Origin: Hysterangium stoloniferum
Taxonomy: Eukaryota > Basidiomycota > Agaricomycetes > Hysterangiales > Hysterangiaceae
Assembly (NCBI GenBank): GCA_015178975.1
Contig: WHVD01000010.1
Location: forward strand, 310,001 to 374,000
Length of the DNA stretch: 64,000 nt
Direction: 5' to 3'
Shown: one piece after another, positions 33,150-44,900 of the stretch
How the letters are laid out: the number at the start of each line of letters is the position of its first letter
How positions within the stretch are numbered: the first letter of the stretch is position 1
Notes under the pieces: generated by a model
Told to the model about the DNA's origin: nothing
What the model saw: only the letters and a program-made list of their open reading frames with translations
The model's database searches: none
Made by a program: the position numbers and the translations under genes

Positions 33150-33556
33150 TAATGAAGACTGATTCAATGAACTCGGGACTTGTTTTAAACAGGGTGATGA
33201 TGATTGTGACACAAGCGTTCTTGCTGCGAGAGCAACAGCACTTAAATGACCAAAGAAAAGAAACGGTATGGCACGTGACCGTGCCAACACGTGACACCGG
33301 GTCAAAACCGTAACCTGGTCACGGCCGAAATTTTGCCGAAATTTCCATCTTCCAAACGTCTTTATTATGAATATTAGAAGAAAAGACATTCTCATCAGAA
33401 ATTTTCAAAAAAATATAATTGGAGGTTCTTTAAGTTCAAGAAGGGTAGCCGAATACGTCCAATGTAAAAGTGAATAAAGATCGTAAAAGTTGACTTGAAC
33501 ATGCCATTTTCTACAGCTCATTTATTTATAAGAACTTCACCAAAATTGGTAAAAGT
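33150..33556. other. Intergenic
   Basis: This lies between the start of the coiled-coil gene and the 3' end of the tRNA gene. It probably holds the promoter of the former. I see nothing else. Confidence 0.4.
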
Positions 33557-33634
33557 GCATCAAGCGAGAATCGAACTCGCGGCTAGTCGAATGTTTATTG
33601 GCAACGACTAAGGTTACCACTACCCCATTGATGC
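33557..33634 (-). tRNA. tRNA-Gly(GCC) with 8-nt intron
   Basis: The minus strand folds as a tRNA. It has a 7-bp acceptor GCATCAA/TTGATGC, a D-arm with GTAGTGGTAA, an anticodon stem AGTCG/CGACT with loop TTGCCA, and a perfect T-arm GCGAG-TTCGATT-CTCGC. The anticodon loop is 15 nt, which fits an 8-nt intron (ATAAACAT) after position 37, the standard place. A run of T follows the 3' end (polymerase III terminator). Confidence 0.92.
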
Positions 33635-33873
33635 TCATAAGATGGACTGATTTTCGCTACCCACGGCCTTGATTGCCATGATTGCCCGTCGAGGGACACC
33701 AAGACAACGAGAAGAATCAACATGATCGTTTGCATAAATCCATCCACCAGGTACGGAACATCATTGGAAAATATTGGTATTATAAGACCGCAGCAAAGTC
33801 AATAGACAGAACACAACAGCTCACGCAAATAATACACTTGTAAAACAGAATAAACAAGACCAGAGATGATGCA

Positions 33874-34288
33874 TCATCCACTATTATGACGGAGCATGCC
33901 ATGCGGCACAGGGGACTGGGGGGCACTACCGGTCATATCTCCGTTGATTAAATCCTGGATAGACGACTCCAAAGAATCAACTCGTGCCGACATCTGCGTC
34001 ACTTGAAAGACAATGAATTTGGTGGTGGCACAGAGACACTAAATGCAACATACTCCGATCTAGAATCTGCGCCGACATATCCTCGAACCGCGTTTCCAGC
34101 TGTCCCAGCAGTGTCTCGACGAACGCGGTGAGCTCATGCGGACTCGAGATATCCTCTGGTTTAGGAGCAGATTTAGAAGCTTCCTGTGCACTACTATGGT
34201 CTGACAGCACCGCGTTAGACGTGCTAGAGGTGACTTTCAGGGCTTTGAATGGTTCTGATGGTGGAGGCATCTGGTATTTAGCCTGCAT
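33874..34288 (-). CDS. Heat shock factor-binding protein 1 (HSBP1) homologue
   Basis: A small coiled-coil protein of the HSBP1 family, whose animal members bind the trimerisation domain of heat-shock factor 1 and dampen its activity. Exons 34288-34054 and 34001-33874 sum to 363 nt (120 aa). The conserved helix is ELTAFVETLLGQLETRFEDM, then SAQILDRMTQMSARVDSLES, matching the family pattern of heptad Leu/Ile/Val. Residues 1-55 are a Ser/Pro-rich extension; Met at codon 7 (MPPPSEP) is an alternative start. The C-terminus is a short Gly/Pro/His tail. The intron interrupts the helix at DR/M, and splicing with GTATGT...CAAG restores the frame. It lies about 3 kb from the second Hsp70-like gene. Confidence 0.88.
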
Positions 34289-36727
34289 CGGAGCTTGAAA
34301 ACAGACGCTTTCAAGTTCCGACGCCGTGACCCTCCTGCCAGACCTTCACTTAGGCCGTTCTGGCGGTGTTTCCAATCATAAAAACAGTGTAATATTTAAA
34401 TTAGCTGATATACGGTAGCTTTTTTGATTATGAGTTTTTTTTTTTTCAGTCTGCGAATGTTGATCAATAACAGTTCTTTTGTCTCCCTTGGTATTTTTTT
34501 CACCCATATGATCGAGAAGTAATAATATTTTAAGAGGTGGAATCTGGACTTGCTGCTACTGTGTGATAATCATTGGCATCGTAGAGAATTACCGTGCGTG
34601 TCTATGTACTTGATGTCTGGATCAGCGCCGACACCCCCACCACTATCCGTAACCCGGGAATCTGGACGATGGAACACGATTTCCCAAGAAAATGACAGAA
34701 TCCTCAACACAGTGAACGCTATTAGAGTCAGTTAGACCTGCCCAAAACCAATAACAATCATGAAAAATATTTTCTGACACATCTTCACTACTAAATAATT
34801 CTGACAGCATGTCCTCTCATATCAACATCCAATGTCGTCTCTGATTCCTGTCCTTCTAAGGACTACTCGTCCACCTTGGTGGCACATTGATTAATACAGG
34901 TTGAGCAGCACAGGGCCCCTATATTATCGAAGGGAGTAGCATCAGCAAGACCAGAATATGCTTCACCTTAATGTTCACATTCACTATTGACCACGCCAGT
35001 CACGGACAAGAACTCCCTCCACGTTTGGTTTGACGCGGTCAGATCGCCATCGTACGTGTCACTATTGTGATGTCATGAGGTCGGTGGGCTGTTGTGTTAT
35101 ATTTGAAACTGTTGGAGGTAGACTCTGAATATGATAGACACGGCTGAAAAAAAGAGTCTTGTCCTGGATTATCAATTATATACATATATGTCTTTGAGAC
35201 TTTAGATGTTGTAGAACGAGCATGTGGAAGCTTAGGGTGGTCCTACAGCAGCCACAGCCAAAGTTGTTACTGGGAGCCGAGGTATTTATAGTGGCGCCAT
35301 TAGCCGATTTCAATATCTTCATCCTGAATATTTGGGTTTTTCCCGTGTTTGTTTGTAAATGTATTTTTATTACGCACCCCATCACAATTCAGAGGAGCAG
35401 ATTTTTCAAAAGAGGTAACATGTGCCACAAGGACCTTTTTGAATCCGATCTTCGATCGTGGTATGGCCGAATAAGTTGAAACAAAACGATCGTATCGATC
35501 GGCAAGCGTGGCGTACTGCGAATCTGGATCTCAGGAGATGTATCGAAATCGTTAAATTTTTCCAAAAATAAAAATTGTCCTGGAAGTCCTGATCAAAACA
35601 AAATATCCTCAGTCATGTTTCTTGCCTTGCGTTGAAATATCGAATATCTGGCTGTTGGCGGCATGGTGCAATGATATGCGAAGAGCGTGACCATGTCTTG
35701 TAGAGTGGATAGAAATCGATCGCAACGATCGGGCGCGGTAGAGGCCTGTCGCCGGATATCTACTCGTTTCAGAATATCTCATGCCACACTGTTCCTGTTA
35801 CTATACGCACACATACATTTTCCCGTGTTTTCCCGACCGACTCCCCCTTAGCGGTAATTACTTTGAAAATTAGACGCGGTCCGTCACTCGTGACCCTTAC
35901 GCGGCGTCACCTAATATCTCCGCCGAGCGCTCAAATGCCTATTTATAAAAAAATGCAGTACACCACTCAATTTACTCCCAGTTTCAGGGTATTATATATG
36001 CCTCGTTTTTGTTTCAGGAATAATTGCACATTTTAGTTGTGCAAAGCGGGAAGAAAAAAAAAAGGGCAGAGACGGAAAAGAGGGCATGTAAAAAGTGAAG
36101 CCAAGCCTGTTTTGATTCTCGTGTGTTTTTGAGCCAAATTCGGCCGCCGATAAGGCGTGTAGATCGAATTAGTGTCGTCACTACTGCGTTTGCCCATAAC
36201 AAAGCTAGGAACACCTTCTAATATATATATTATCCAATGGCAATGACTCTCTGAGAGACGAGCAATGAATTGCGGAAATCTATGAAGATGTATATATGAG
36301 CGCGTGCATGTATTACTGAGTGAATAGCTTAATTCTGCTCGACAAAGTACCTACAAAACCTTGAATTAACTGAATGTAGAATGCGTGCATAGTTCGCGAG
36401 TTGGTGTGAGTAAATGTACTGTATGATAATGAGGCGTGCGGCAAAGCGAGGAGAAATGCAGGATAGGACAAAAAAGAAATAAAACCAGAAGAAAATCAAC
36501 GTCAAATTCAGCGTTTGTATGGGCGTGTTTACGGAGGGTGTGGTATCAAATCGTGAGGTTCATTCATCGGGTCGTTCCATGATCGTCAAGAGGGGGCGTG
36601 CGGGCGCGTTTGCCAAACAAAAAGGGACGTCAGCTCGAAGACCTACTTCCAGAGCTACAGATAACGCAAATGCAACACCATCAGCCCAAGACCGGAATGC
36701 GGAATTAATGACTGATAGGGCGCAAAC
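34289..36727. other. Long intergenic stretch
   Basis: No supportable gene was found on either strand. The region is AT-rich with scattered short frames. The start probably contains the HSBP1 promoter. Confidence 0.4.
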
Positions 36728-37976
36728 TTACACAATACTGATAGAATGTCGCAAGAAACCGCTCATGCGTCGCTTCCACCGTCGCGAGGACTGGTCTCCC
36801 GATGCACGATCTAGCATCGGGAACGGCTCCGACCGCGAATGCGAATGCGTAGGTCTCGTCGGGATGTACGGACCGGCCATCGTTCGAACAGATGCTGGTG
36901 GCGACGATGCAGGCAGGTTCCGATACTGCTCGGGACGGTACCAAAACGGCGAGAGGAAAGAGGGCGGCTCCGGCGTCGTGCAGGTGGCCGCTGGGGCTGC
37001 ACTCCTCCCCGATGCGGAAGCGACAGGGGGCACTGCAGCATCCGGGATAGTGGGAAGTGTGGGGAGAGAAGCGAGCTTGCCTCGCTTCTGCCGGATCTGC
37101 CGCAGCTCCGCGGTGTTGATCTTGAGCTTTTTCGGCCTCGATCTGGTGTCAATCGACGGTCCCGCTTCCGCACTGAGGTCGATAACGGGCACTGCGTCCT
37201 TGCGGAAGAGGGCTGATAGCCTCGAGCTGTTCACAATCATGCCTGCCGTCGTGCGCAGAATGTTTCCGCGGCGTCGTAAGGGAAGCGTGTGGAAGCGTCC
37301 TTCCTGTGTCGTCGGCGACTGCGATTCGATGCTTCCAAAGTCGTTTACCCCAGGATGCGCTGAATCTGGTGTGGTCTCTGCAGTGGTCGTGGTGGTCGTG
37401 CGTATGGATGAGGAGCGTAACGGGTTCGAATTGCTAGCGACGCTGACGATAGACGAGGTACGAGAGGAAGCAGAGCGCATGGAAGGAGCACCCTGCGTGG
37501 TGCGACTACGAGGGCGAGAGCCAAGAGTCGCCTGTGGAAGACCGTCAGCAGCCGTTTCTACTACAATTGACTAACGCAAATGGCAGAATCGGCACATGTC
37601 CTCATCCGCGAACCGGGATGGTTTTCCCACGCTTTTCAAAAAGAAAGCGACAGCCGCCCCATTCACAATGAGCTGATCCCGATCTTTTTTTATCTGTACG
37701 GCAGTGCAGTTGCTGCGAGCCACAGGTACAACTTGTAATATGTATGGAGGGTGACTTGCTCACCTTGATTGGATCAGACTGACCTAGACTACAAGGTACC
37801 CAGCCAGAACCCACGGTGGTGGTCTTCATAGGCGCACTGATAGTTCGTTGTTTCGGCATGCTCGCCCAAAACGCTCTGGCACTCTCTTGGCTAGTCGATC
37901 TACACCAGAGACAGACGGGAACTCTGTCATTAAAGGCGTAACAGACAGGGCATTCGAAAAAGGGGCGAGAAGGGCT
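36728..37976 (-). CDS. Cysteine-motif protein with an in-frame stop; 5' end unresolved
   Basis: An upstream exon (about 37976 to 37764) encodes FFECPVCYAFNDRVPVCLWC, two CxxC pairs like a zinc ribbon. A 70-nt intron (37763-37694) joins it in phase to a 966-nt exon ending at 36728. That exon reads KKDRDQLIVNGAAVAFFLKS, then FADEDMCRFCHLR, then a TAG (37573-37571), and continues in the same frame with SIVVETAADGLPQATLGSRP and about 280 codons of Ser/Arg/Thr-rich, probably disordered sequence. The coding-like sequence on both sides suggests either a recent nonsense change (CAG to TAG would do it) or a 60-nt in-frame intron (weak donor GTGGGA, acceptor GTTAG) that removes the stop. The gene may begin further upstream (38000-38150). 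I do not recognise the family. Confidence 0.5.
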
Positions 37977-38159
37977 GACAAGTTGCAGGCGTGGTAAGGA
38001 AACGGAACCTCGTACGACCTGTATGTTACGATATGAGCATCTGACCAATCCGGGATGCCAACCTGGCACGTACACGTCTCTGCAGCCTCCAATCTCTGCA
38101 ATACACGCGTCTCGGTTGTGAAGAAATCTGCATGCGCCGATGGTTATTGAACGCTAATG

Positions 38160-40520
38160 GTGGTGTTTGTCCTGAATTCGTTAAAAAGGTATCAAGTATG
38201 TAGGGGTATCGAGTTATCGTTAAAACGGAAGAGCTCCGCTGCTGCTTCAAATGGCTAGAACGGAAGCCGCGAGCCGTGGTCACGCGCCCCCCCCTTGCAA
38301 ATGATTAATGTGTTGACCTTGAAGTGTTCGAGAACAGAAGCCCTTCTTAAGACATTAATCACGTCGCAGATGGGAGTACAGGTATGGTGCTACGGAGAGG
38401 ATTCAAAGTGTAGGATTGCTCACGGTTGCTCCTCGGAGTGTTTTGTATGGCCAAAGTGAGGCTTTTCAAAGTCAGCCGGGAAACACATGGATCGGCGGAT
38501 GCAAGTATATACTTCTATAAACCGCTAATTAAAACATGTTTCCAGCTTTAAATAACCTTGTTTATGTAATACAATATTTGGGCTTGCGATGGCAGCGTAC
38601 CCATGTCAAATATGCAACGGCGTTCGAGGAATACTTCAGGTCAGTTCTCATTAAGCACGCACTAGTCCTTCCCAAGTGTTTCGGACGTTTGCAAGTTTTA
38701 ATTTAACAATTTAATTATGACGCCTTTATCTCGATAGCACCTTCAAGCGCTGGGAGATTATGGGAAGCTCCAGACAGCTCCACAGGACTACAACGTCCAG
38801 GAGCATCCTAGAATGGGGTGACTTTCTTGAGGAGCCGTCCAGATCAAAAAAAAAAAACCATTTCTACTGATGCTATGATAAAGTTGACGGCTAGAGTCGA
38901 AATAGGATCGGGGTGACAACACAAGAAGATCACGCGTGATAGAGCCCAGGATATTTTTATGTTGTTAACATCAGCTCACATCAACCCGCAGCTGCTGCCT
39001 TGCTGTGTTTTATTTTAATGGGTATCCATTATAAAAAGTGCACTGTGGTAAGGCACATTGAAGCCCTCTCTCTTCACTATGTAAGATTTCTTAGACGAAC
39101 ACTTGTCCATTTGGTCCTCAAAATTCTCCACCTTTCATCTCCTTTTTCCGACCTCTGCCTTCTCCCATCTCTCTTCCTCGCTGCTACAACCCCTCCTCCT
39201 CCTGTTTCTGCTTCTTCAGTGGTTATAATCTCTTTGCTATATCAATCCCGTGTGAGTGCTTACCTATTATGCCATAGGCATGGGGTTTGTAGTTATCTCA
39301 TTGTACTTAGGAGGTGCGGTAAAAATCGACAGGGCATATTATCTACCATAATCTACCGTTAACAATGCTCATGTCGTTTCGATATTGAGGTCTTCTGATG
39401 CTCTGAACCAGCGGAATAATGTTCAGGCAAGCCGGGGAGATCGCAAAGTTGGCTGTTGCTTGATATGAGACGGTTGATGCGAAGGCATCTTCCATCAGGG
39501 TGTATAAAAAATGCATCTGTTCAATCAGAGCATTTTCTCTTCATATAATTAGAGCACGGGCAATATCACTATTAGCTCCAATGCTTTTTGCGTGATTCTG
39601 TATTTCCTTCTCTTGTCAGGTTGCGGGTCGTGCGGCAGCGTCCAACAATGTTATAGGATATTGTTGCATCTACTCTCATGCCCCATTGAACAGTGAAAGC
39701 AATGGTAGCGGAGTTGTGAGTCGTCTACATGCCAGGGAGGTCTTTGATACAGATTATTGGTTCGCTGGCCGTTCCGGAATCTCGGCCGTGCTGCGTGGTA
39801 CCTCTATGTATATTCCCACTAGCACTAATTTCGGACTATGTAGTCTGTTTATCTCATGATAAAAGTAACTCACTTGAGCTGTGACGAATAGTTTTAGGCC
39901 ATATTTTGTGCTATAACCGAAATATATGAACCACTAGTAGTACTACCGCATAGTTCATGTGAAGGTGCCAATAAGACAATGTGCGCCATCAAATGCTCTT
40001 CGGTGTCTGGGGCGTGGACGAGTGGACTATTAACTGGTTCAATGCGTTTGTTTATTAGTAAGAGTCCTCCAGGGAATAAAGCCTCGGTGATTAATACCTA
40101 ATCTATCACAGTCAAAGCCCTCTCAACCCATACCTCTCGGTGGATGGCCCAAGGAATGGGTTAAAAAGATTATTGGGCTTTGAGAAGTGTGCTAAAGCCC
40201 TGTAAAGCAAGTTGGTGGATGGCTTTAGCTATGGATATAAGGGGTGATGTATTATCAGAGGCATAAGCTAAGAGGGGTTCAACTGTACCCGAATTAATCA
40301 GTTTTCTAATCATCCAAAGGTAGCATATGGACGAAGGTTCATCGTGTGTGTAGGTGTCTGCGCTAGTTACTGATGGACAGGAAAGGGGCTGGCCATTTTG
40401 AAGTGTAAGATTATCTCACGTAGGTATTGAAACATATGCCAATATAACCAACCATGGACTAAATACAGCTGTTTTTTTAGAAGGAAACAAATAGACTGAA
40501 ACTATTACTTTCTCAACTAG
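38160..40520. other. Long intergenic stretch
   Basis: No convincing gene. A small possible two-exon frame starts at 38589 (MAAYPCQICNGVRGILQ, donor GTCAGT), but its second exon cannot be confirmed. A pyrimidine-rich tract lies near 39120-39240. Short inverted CAAAGCCC/GGGCTTTG sequences around 40113-40180 could mark another small non-autonomous element. Confidence 0.35.
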
Positions 40521-40887
40521 CACTGGGAAAAGCCCTAGCTCCAAAATTTTTTAGGATCCTCAATAGAGGCTTATTTTATATAAACTTCATCAATCACTCA
40601 TCAGATCCTTAACTAAGTTAAAGTTGGTCAAGGATCCAACATGTGGTTGGGAGGTTTAGGTTCCAATGAACTTTTGGATCCTTAAAAGATCCATTACTGA
40701 GTTAAAACCAATTAAGGATTTAACATGTGATTGCAGTGTTTAGAATTCAATGAACATTTGTATCCTCAAAAGATCCTTAACAAATTTTAACTCTTATAAG
40801 GATTCAATGGATGGTTGTTGTAGTTTATATAAAATAAAGCTCTACTAAGGATCCTAAAACCTTTTGGAGAAGGGGGTTATCCCAGTG
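40521..40887. mobile_element. MITE with ~65-bp inverted ends and internal ~84-bp repeats
   Basis: The left end CACTGGGAAAAGCC and the right end (reverse complement CACTGGGATAACCC) are imperfect inverted repeats of about 65 bp ending in TTATTTTATATAAAC. TA lies within one base of both ends. The interior holds about 2.5 tandem copies of an ~84-bp unit starting AGATCC. There is no coding capacity, so it is probably a non-autonomous DNA transposon of the Tc1/mariner or a similar superfamily. Confidence 0.65.
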
Positions 40888-41374
40888 TAGGCTGTTGTAC
40901 ATTTACTGAGCCCTCACCCAAATTTCTTCTTCCATGAGATCATTTGTTTCACACGCGGATGGGGATTCTGTGCGACCATGCACATGAATGTTTTTGTGCT
41001 TCCTCGACCAATGGCGCAATACTTTGGAAGCATAAGTCGGAGGTGCTTCTCCGGATCTAGACGCTTGGGGTCTTCGCCATCTGAGCGCCGTCACAATAGG
41101 TCATTCAAAGCGTTCTATTGGCACCGTGAACCTTCCATTTCTGTGTAAGGGAACGGTAGTTAAACCCAAAACAAGGCTGGAACACTTCTGATATGACATT
41201 GAATTGATACATTTAGGCGCGGATATACTCATGTGAGCAAAAAACAGTTGGGAGTGAGTTGGGGGGAAGGATCTTCGGGGGTGCTTGAACAAATAGATAA
41301 ACATTCAATCGAAGGGAGACAGGAATAAGATGCCTCTTACAATATTAATGTAGCAATGTCCGTGCAAGGGGATG
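40888..41374. other. Intergenic, possible small minus-strand frames
   Basis: A 63-codon minus-strand frame at 40903-41094 (SGEAPPTYASKVLRHWSRKH...) looks mildly coding-like but begins at GTG and has no recognised domain. Nothing else can be supported. Confidence 0.3.
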
Positions 41375-41729
41375 TCACCGTTTGGCACGCGCCGCATCCG
41401 CCTGTGCCTGGGCCAAAGCAAGTTGGTCTTTTTGCTCCTCTGCCAAAACTCTTCGTTTATCAAAATAAGCGATCTTCAAAAAATAATATCAGTATACAAT
41501 GTGCTCAGAAAGTCAAATTACATACCCAACTCTTCGCGCAGTTTCCTTCGTAACTCTTTTTCTCCTTTGTACAGACATTCCGCTCTTCACCGGGTTTCAG
41601 AACAGAGTTCTTGTCTAGACAGGCGTAATAACAATCCCTAGCATCCCAGCAAACTTGTCTTTGCGACCTATCAGGTGCTACTCCAGAAGAAATGTCAGGC
41701 TTTGATGAAAACCAAGAAAACCAGCCCAT
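41375..41729 (-). CDS. Cytochrome c oxidase assembly factor 6 (COA6)-like
   Basis: A small mitochondrial intermembrane-space protein of the twin-Cys COX6B/COA6 fold, needed for copper delivery to cytochrome oxidase in family members. Exons 41729-41526 and 41473-41375 sum to 303 nt (100 aa). The motif CWDARDCYYACLDKN supplies the CX9C-type pair, and CTKEKKSYEGNCAKSW supplies the second pair (CX10C). YFDKRRVL after the junction is typical of the family. An Ala/Gln-rich helix forms the tail. The start MGWFSWFSS is the first Met. The intron after KSW is 52 nt. An extra Cys in the first motif (DCYY) is a small deviation. Confidence 0.9.
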
Positions 41730-41916
41730 GGTGAGTGACGGTCACGCGATTGGATTCGTCACACTTGTGTGGTCTGGCGCCCTCGCCTATCTTGGGCCGC
41801 CTCAACTAGTAATCGCTTACTTCTCGCCTTCTACCTTCATATTCACACTTATAACTCTTTAAACCTATGATAAAACTGGGGCTTTACAGCTCAATTTCCC
41901 TCTCTAGTTGCTCGAT

Positions 41917-44900
41917 ATGAGCATTTCTTTGAACAATTCGTCAATACCCGTTGATTCCCATCCGCTTTCACCCGAAGATTTAGAGTCTACTGGTCGATCT
42001 ACCCGTCGTCGTCCACGAAGAAAAGTTGATAAAACTCAAGTAGATGCTAAGCCTTTAGCAGGTTATTTCTCGTTTAAACAACCCCCGAAATCGGAGGATG
42101 GGACCTTGAAAGCGTTCGCACATAACACGTATACCTCTCACCATACAAGCCGAGCCAATGTTGACTGGAATGGCAGCGTTAGAGGATTCGCCAAACGGAA
42201 ACCGACCGAACAGCACATCTCAAAGGAGCATTTACAACCGCCAGAAGCAACGGTGTCCACACGAGCTAGTACTCTTTCATTGGTCTGGGACCGACCTTCC
42301 GTACCGTTTTTCATAGTTGGATCGTCGAAACAGGTCGCGTCATCCGATAGGTCACTGACGACACCGCCAGGAACGCCTCTAGAGCGTCCTATATTTACGC
42401 TTTCGCCAGCTGATGGGCCTCGGCGAACAACTCTTCACGGTTTGCCTGCGCGTGCCGCGTCCCACGTCCTCTCGACACCATTTCACAGTCTTGATGATTC
42501 ACGAATCCAAAGCGCCATTTCAGATCTATCTGTACTATCCGAGGAGGAAGAAGTAAAGTAAGGACCATGTATCCTATCCATTCTACTTGGTTAACCCATG
42601 GATAGTGTCACCCACCCGTACCATTCTGCCTTGAGGGTATTGTCGGAAGCTGTGGCGAAGTTAAGTAAAGCGAGGGTGGAGCTTGAGCAAGGGCGAAGAG
42701 TGCTTCTTGAGAAGCAAGCCAAAATACGGGACGTTATGCTTTTTTCCGACTCTGATTCTATCCATATGCTTCGAGAGTCGGTTTTGAACATCATAAATGA
42801 CCGTCAGGACGACGTTGCCGACTCGGAAGAAGATGACTACGCGTACTCGGAAAACCAGGGCAAGGACGGCTTCTGGGACCATACACATGATGGTGTTGTA
42901 GGTGTTTGGTTACATCGCGTCGCATCTTTTCTGAGGTTTATTTCTTAGTCTTTAAAAGACTCCCTGTCGGTTGCGCTCTCGGAAGACTTAACCCCGACAG
43001 TGAATGATAATATTCCCAGCTCCCACTCTCCCACAATGTCCATCACGCCACCAGACGAGGCATCTGAATTTAACTCGAAGATCAATATCACATCATTAAC
43101 AAAACAAGTGCTTTCGTCTGAGGTCGAAGATTCTCTGTTCACTCCCATCGACCAGAGTGACAGAGGAAGCATCATATCTGATACGCACCAGGAACCACTT
43201 ATTCCATCTCCGCAATCAGCCCCACGCGTTCCACCTATGAGATTGAAAACTCGTGCGGATAGCTCAACATCATTGGCATCTGGGTCGCTAGGGGATTGGA
43301 TGGGATGGTTTGGTAAAGGCACATTGGCCAGAGCTCAAGACAAACAGCCGGCAAAGGCGGAGAGCGTGAAATCAGAGAACGTGGCTACAGTGGACGATGT
43401 GGTCTCTGGAGATGCGATCGTCAAGGATCCCGCTGAGCAACCCGACACGGCGTCTATCAGACAGAGCGATCAGGCATCCGATGAGGTGGACAACTCGTTG
43501 ACAATTACTCCGAAGTCGGCTAGAGCGCGCTCTAAATCGACTATGCGTCTCGTGGGTGGCATGCTTAATGTCTTTCGGCCTGGCTCATCATCGCCTCATC
43601 CACAGACCCCCTCCTCGCCTGCTGCCACCGCGGTTGGTAGGCCTGGTCATAAGCGGAAAGCCTCGATCACCATCAGCACAAAGTCGCTGGCACCTAGTGT
43701 CGTGAACTCCCCTATTCTTGGCACCTTTACACTTCCTCCACCAACTCCCATTCTTCCCATCGCCTTATCTCCTGGAGTTGACCCTCAGGCTGTGGAGCAT
43801 CGCAAAGAAGATGATGTGAAAACGTTGGCTCAGCACTCCGTAGCCTCTGCTGCAGCTTCTGTCTTCGAAGCGGAGTCGGCTTCTTTGCTCTCCTCCAGTC
43901 GTTCGCCAATAGAGCACACGAACGATGAATCTGCTCGAATGCAGGGATCTAGCTTGCGTGCTCTAAGCAATGCAACACGGGTTATGAGCTCTGAACCCTC
44001 GTCAATCCTTGTAGATCACGGACATGATGTTGGCGAGCTTGTCACGAGGCTTGCCTGGGAATTAATTGTGCATGTCAGAGACAGTGGCGTGGTGTTCAAG
44101 GAGCCAGTGAAACCCAAGGCGAAATCCAGGCCTTCACTAGCAGCTCAGGAACCTTCCCCAGAGGCAGAGAATGATCAAATCGCTGAAGGTTCTCGCAAGG
44201 CTATAACCCGTCACACAACCAGAGCACTTTCTATCTCAGGCTCTGCAGGTGCCATGCTGGAGAAGGCTCGAAGAACAAGTGCACTCAGTAATCTGGCTAG
44301 TCCCCTCCTGGGCGGGTTTGGTGTGGGCGCCTCCAAACCTAGGCCATCTTCTACAAATCTACGTGATGACATTAGTGCTACCTCTTCAACCGCTTTTGCT
44401 GCGCCTGGCGGCCCTTCAGTTGTGACGCCTCCCGCCATGACTACTGGTACACTTCCAGTCGCTTTAGAAAGTATAATCCCCGCTACGGCAAAGCCTCCAA
44501 CCCACTATCTGTCACGAACATATACGTCGCTTACTTCTCCGGATTTCAAGCCTCCGAGTTCTTTTGGTGGATTCATAGGCGATAGATTCGCCACTAGGCA
44601 AGACACTGAAGGGAGGGAACCTATTACGGATCGGTTCGGTTTTGTGTATGAAGTATCTTCATACGATGTACTTCTACTTGATCGCGCGCTGCGTGCGAGC
44701 AATTCTGCTCCTGGTTGTTTGACTGGCATCAAGGTGGCTGACCGGGAAGAGGATGACGATTGGCCGGCGGAGGACGATACTAGCCGAGCGAGAGAGTTCG
44801 AGGTCATTCGAGGCGTCTGTGATTGTGTGGATGGCGTAAGAGTAGCAGATCACGTGGAGGCAGATGAGGGAAGGCTACATGGCTCTGGGAATTCGAGCGA

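Noticed and set aside
36519-37574. 351-codon plus-strand open frame
   Set aside because: The minus strand carries a more natural protein (Ser/Thr/Arg-rich frame continuous with CxxC-bearing exons across a phase-matched intron). The plus-strand frame is its shadow and has no recognisable domain.
40080-40200. A second small transposon from CAAAGCCC/GGGCTTTG inverted sequences
   Set aside because: The pairing is short and no flanking target duplication could be seen.
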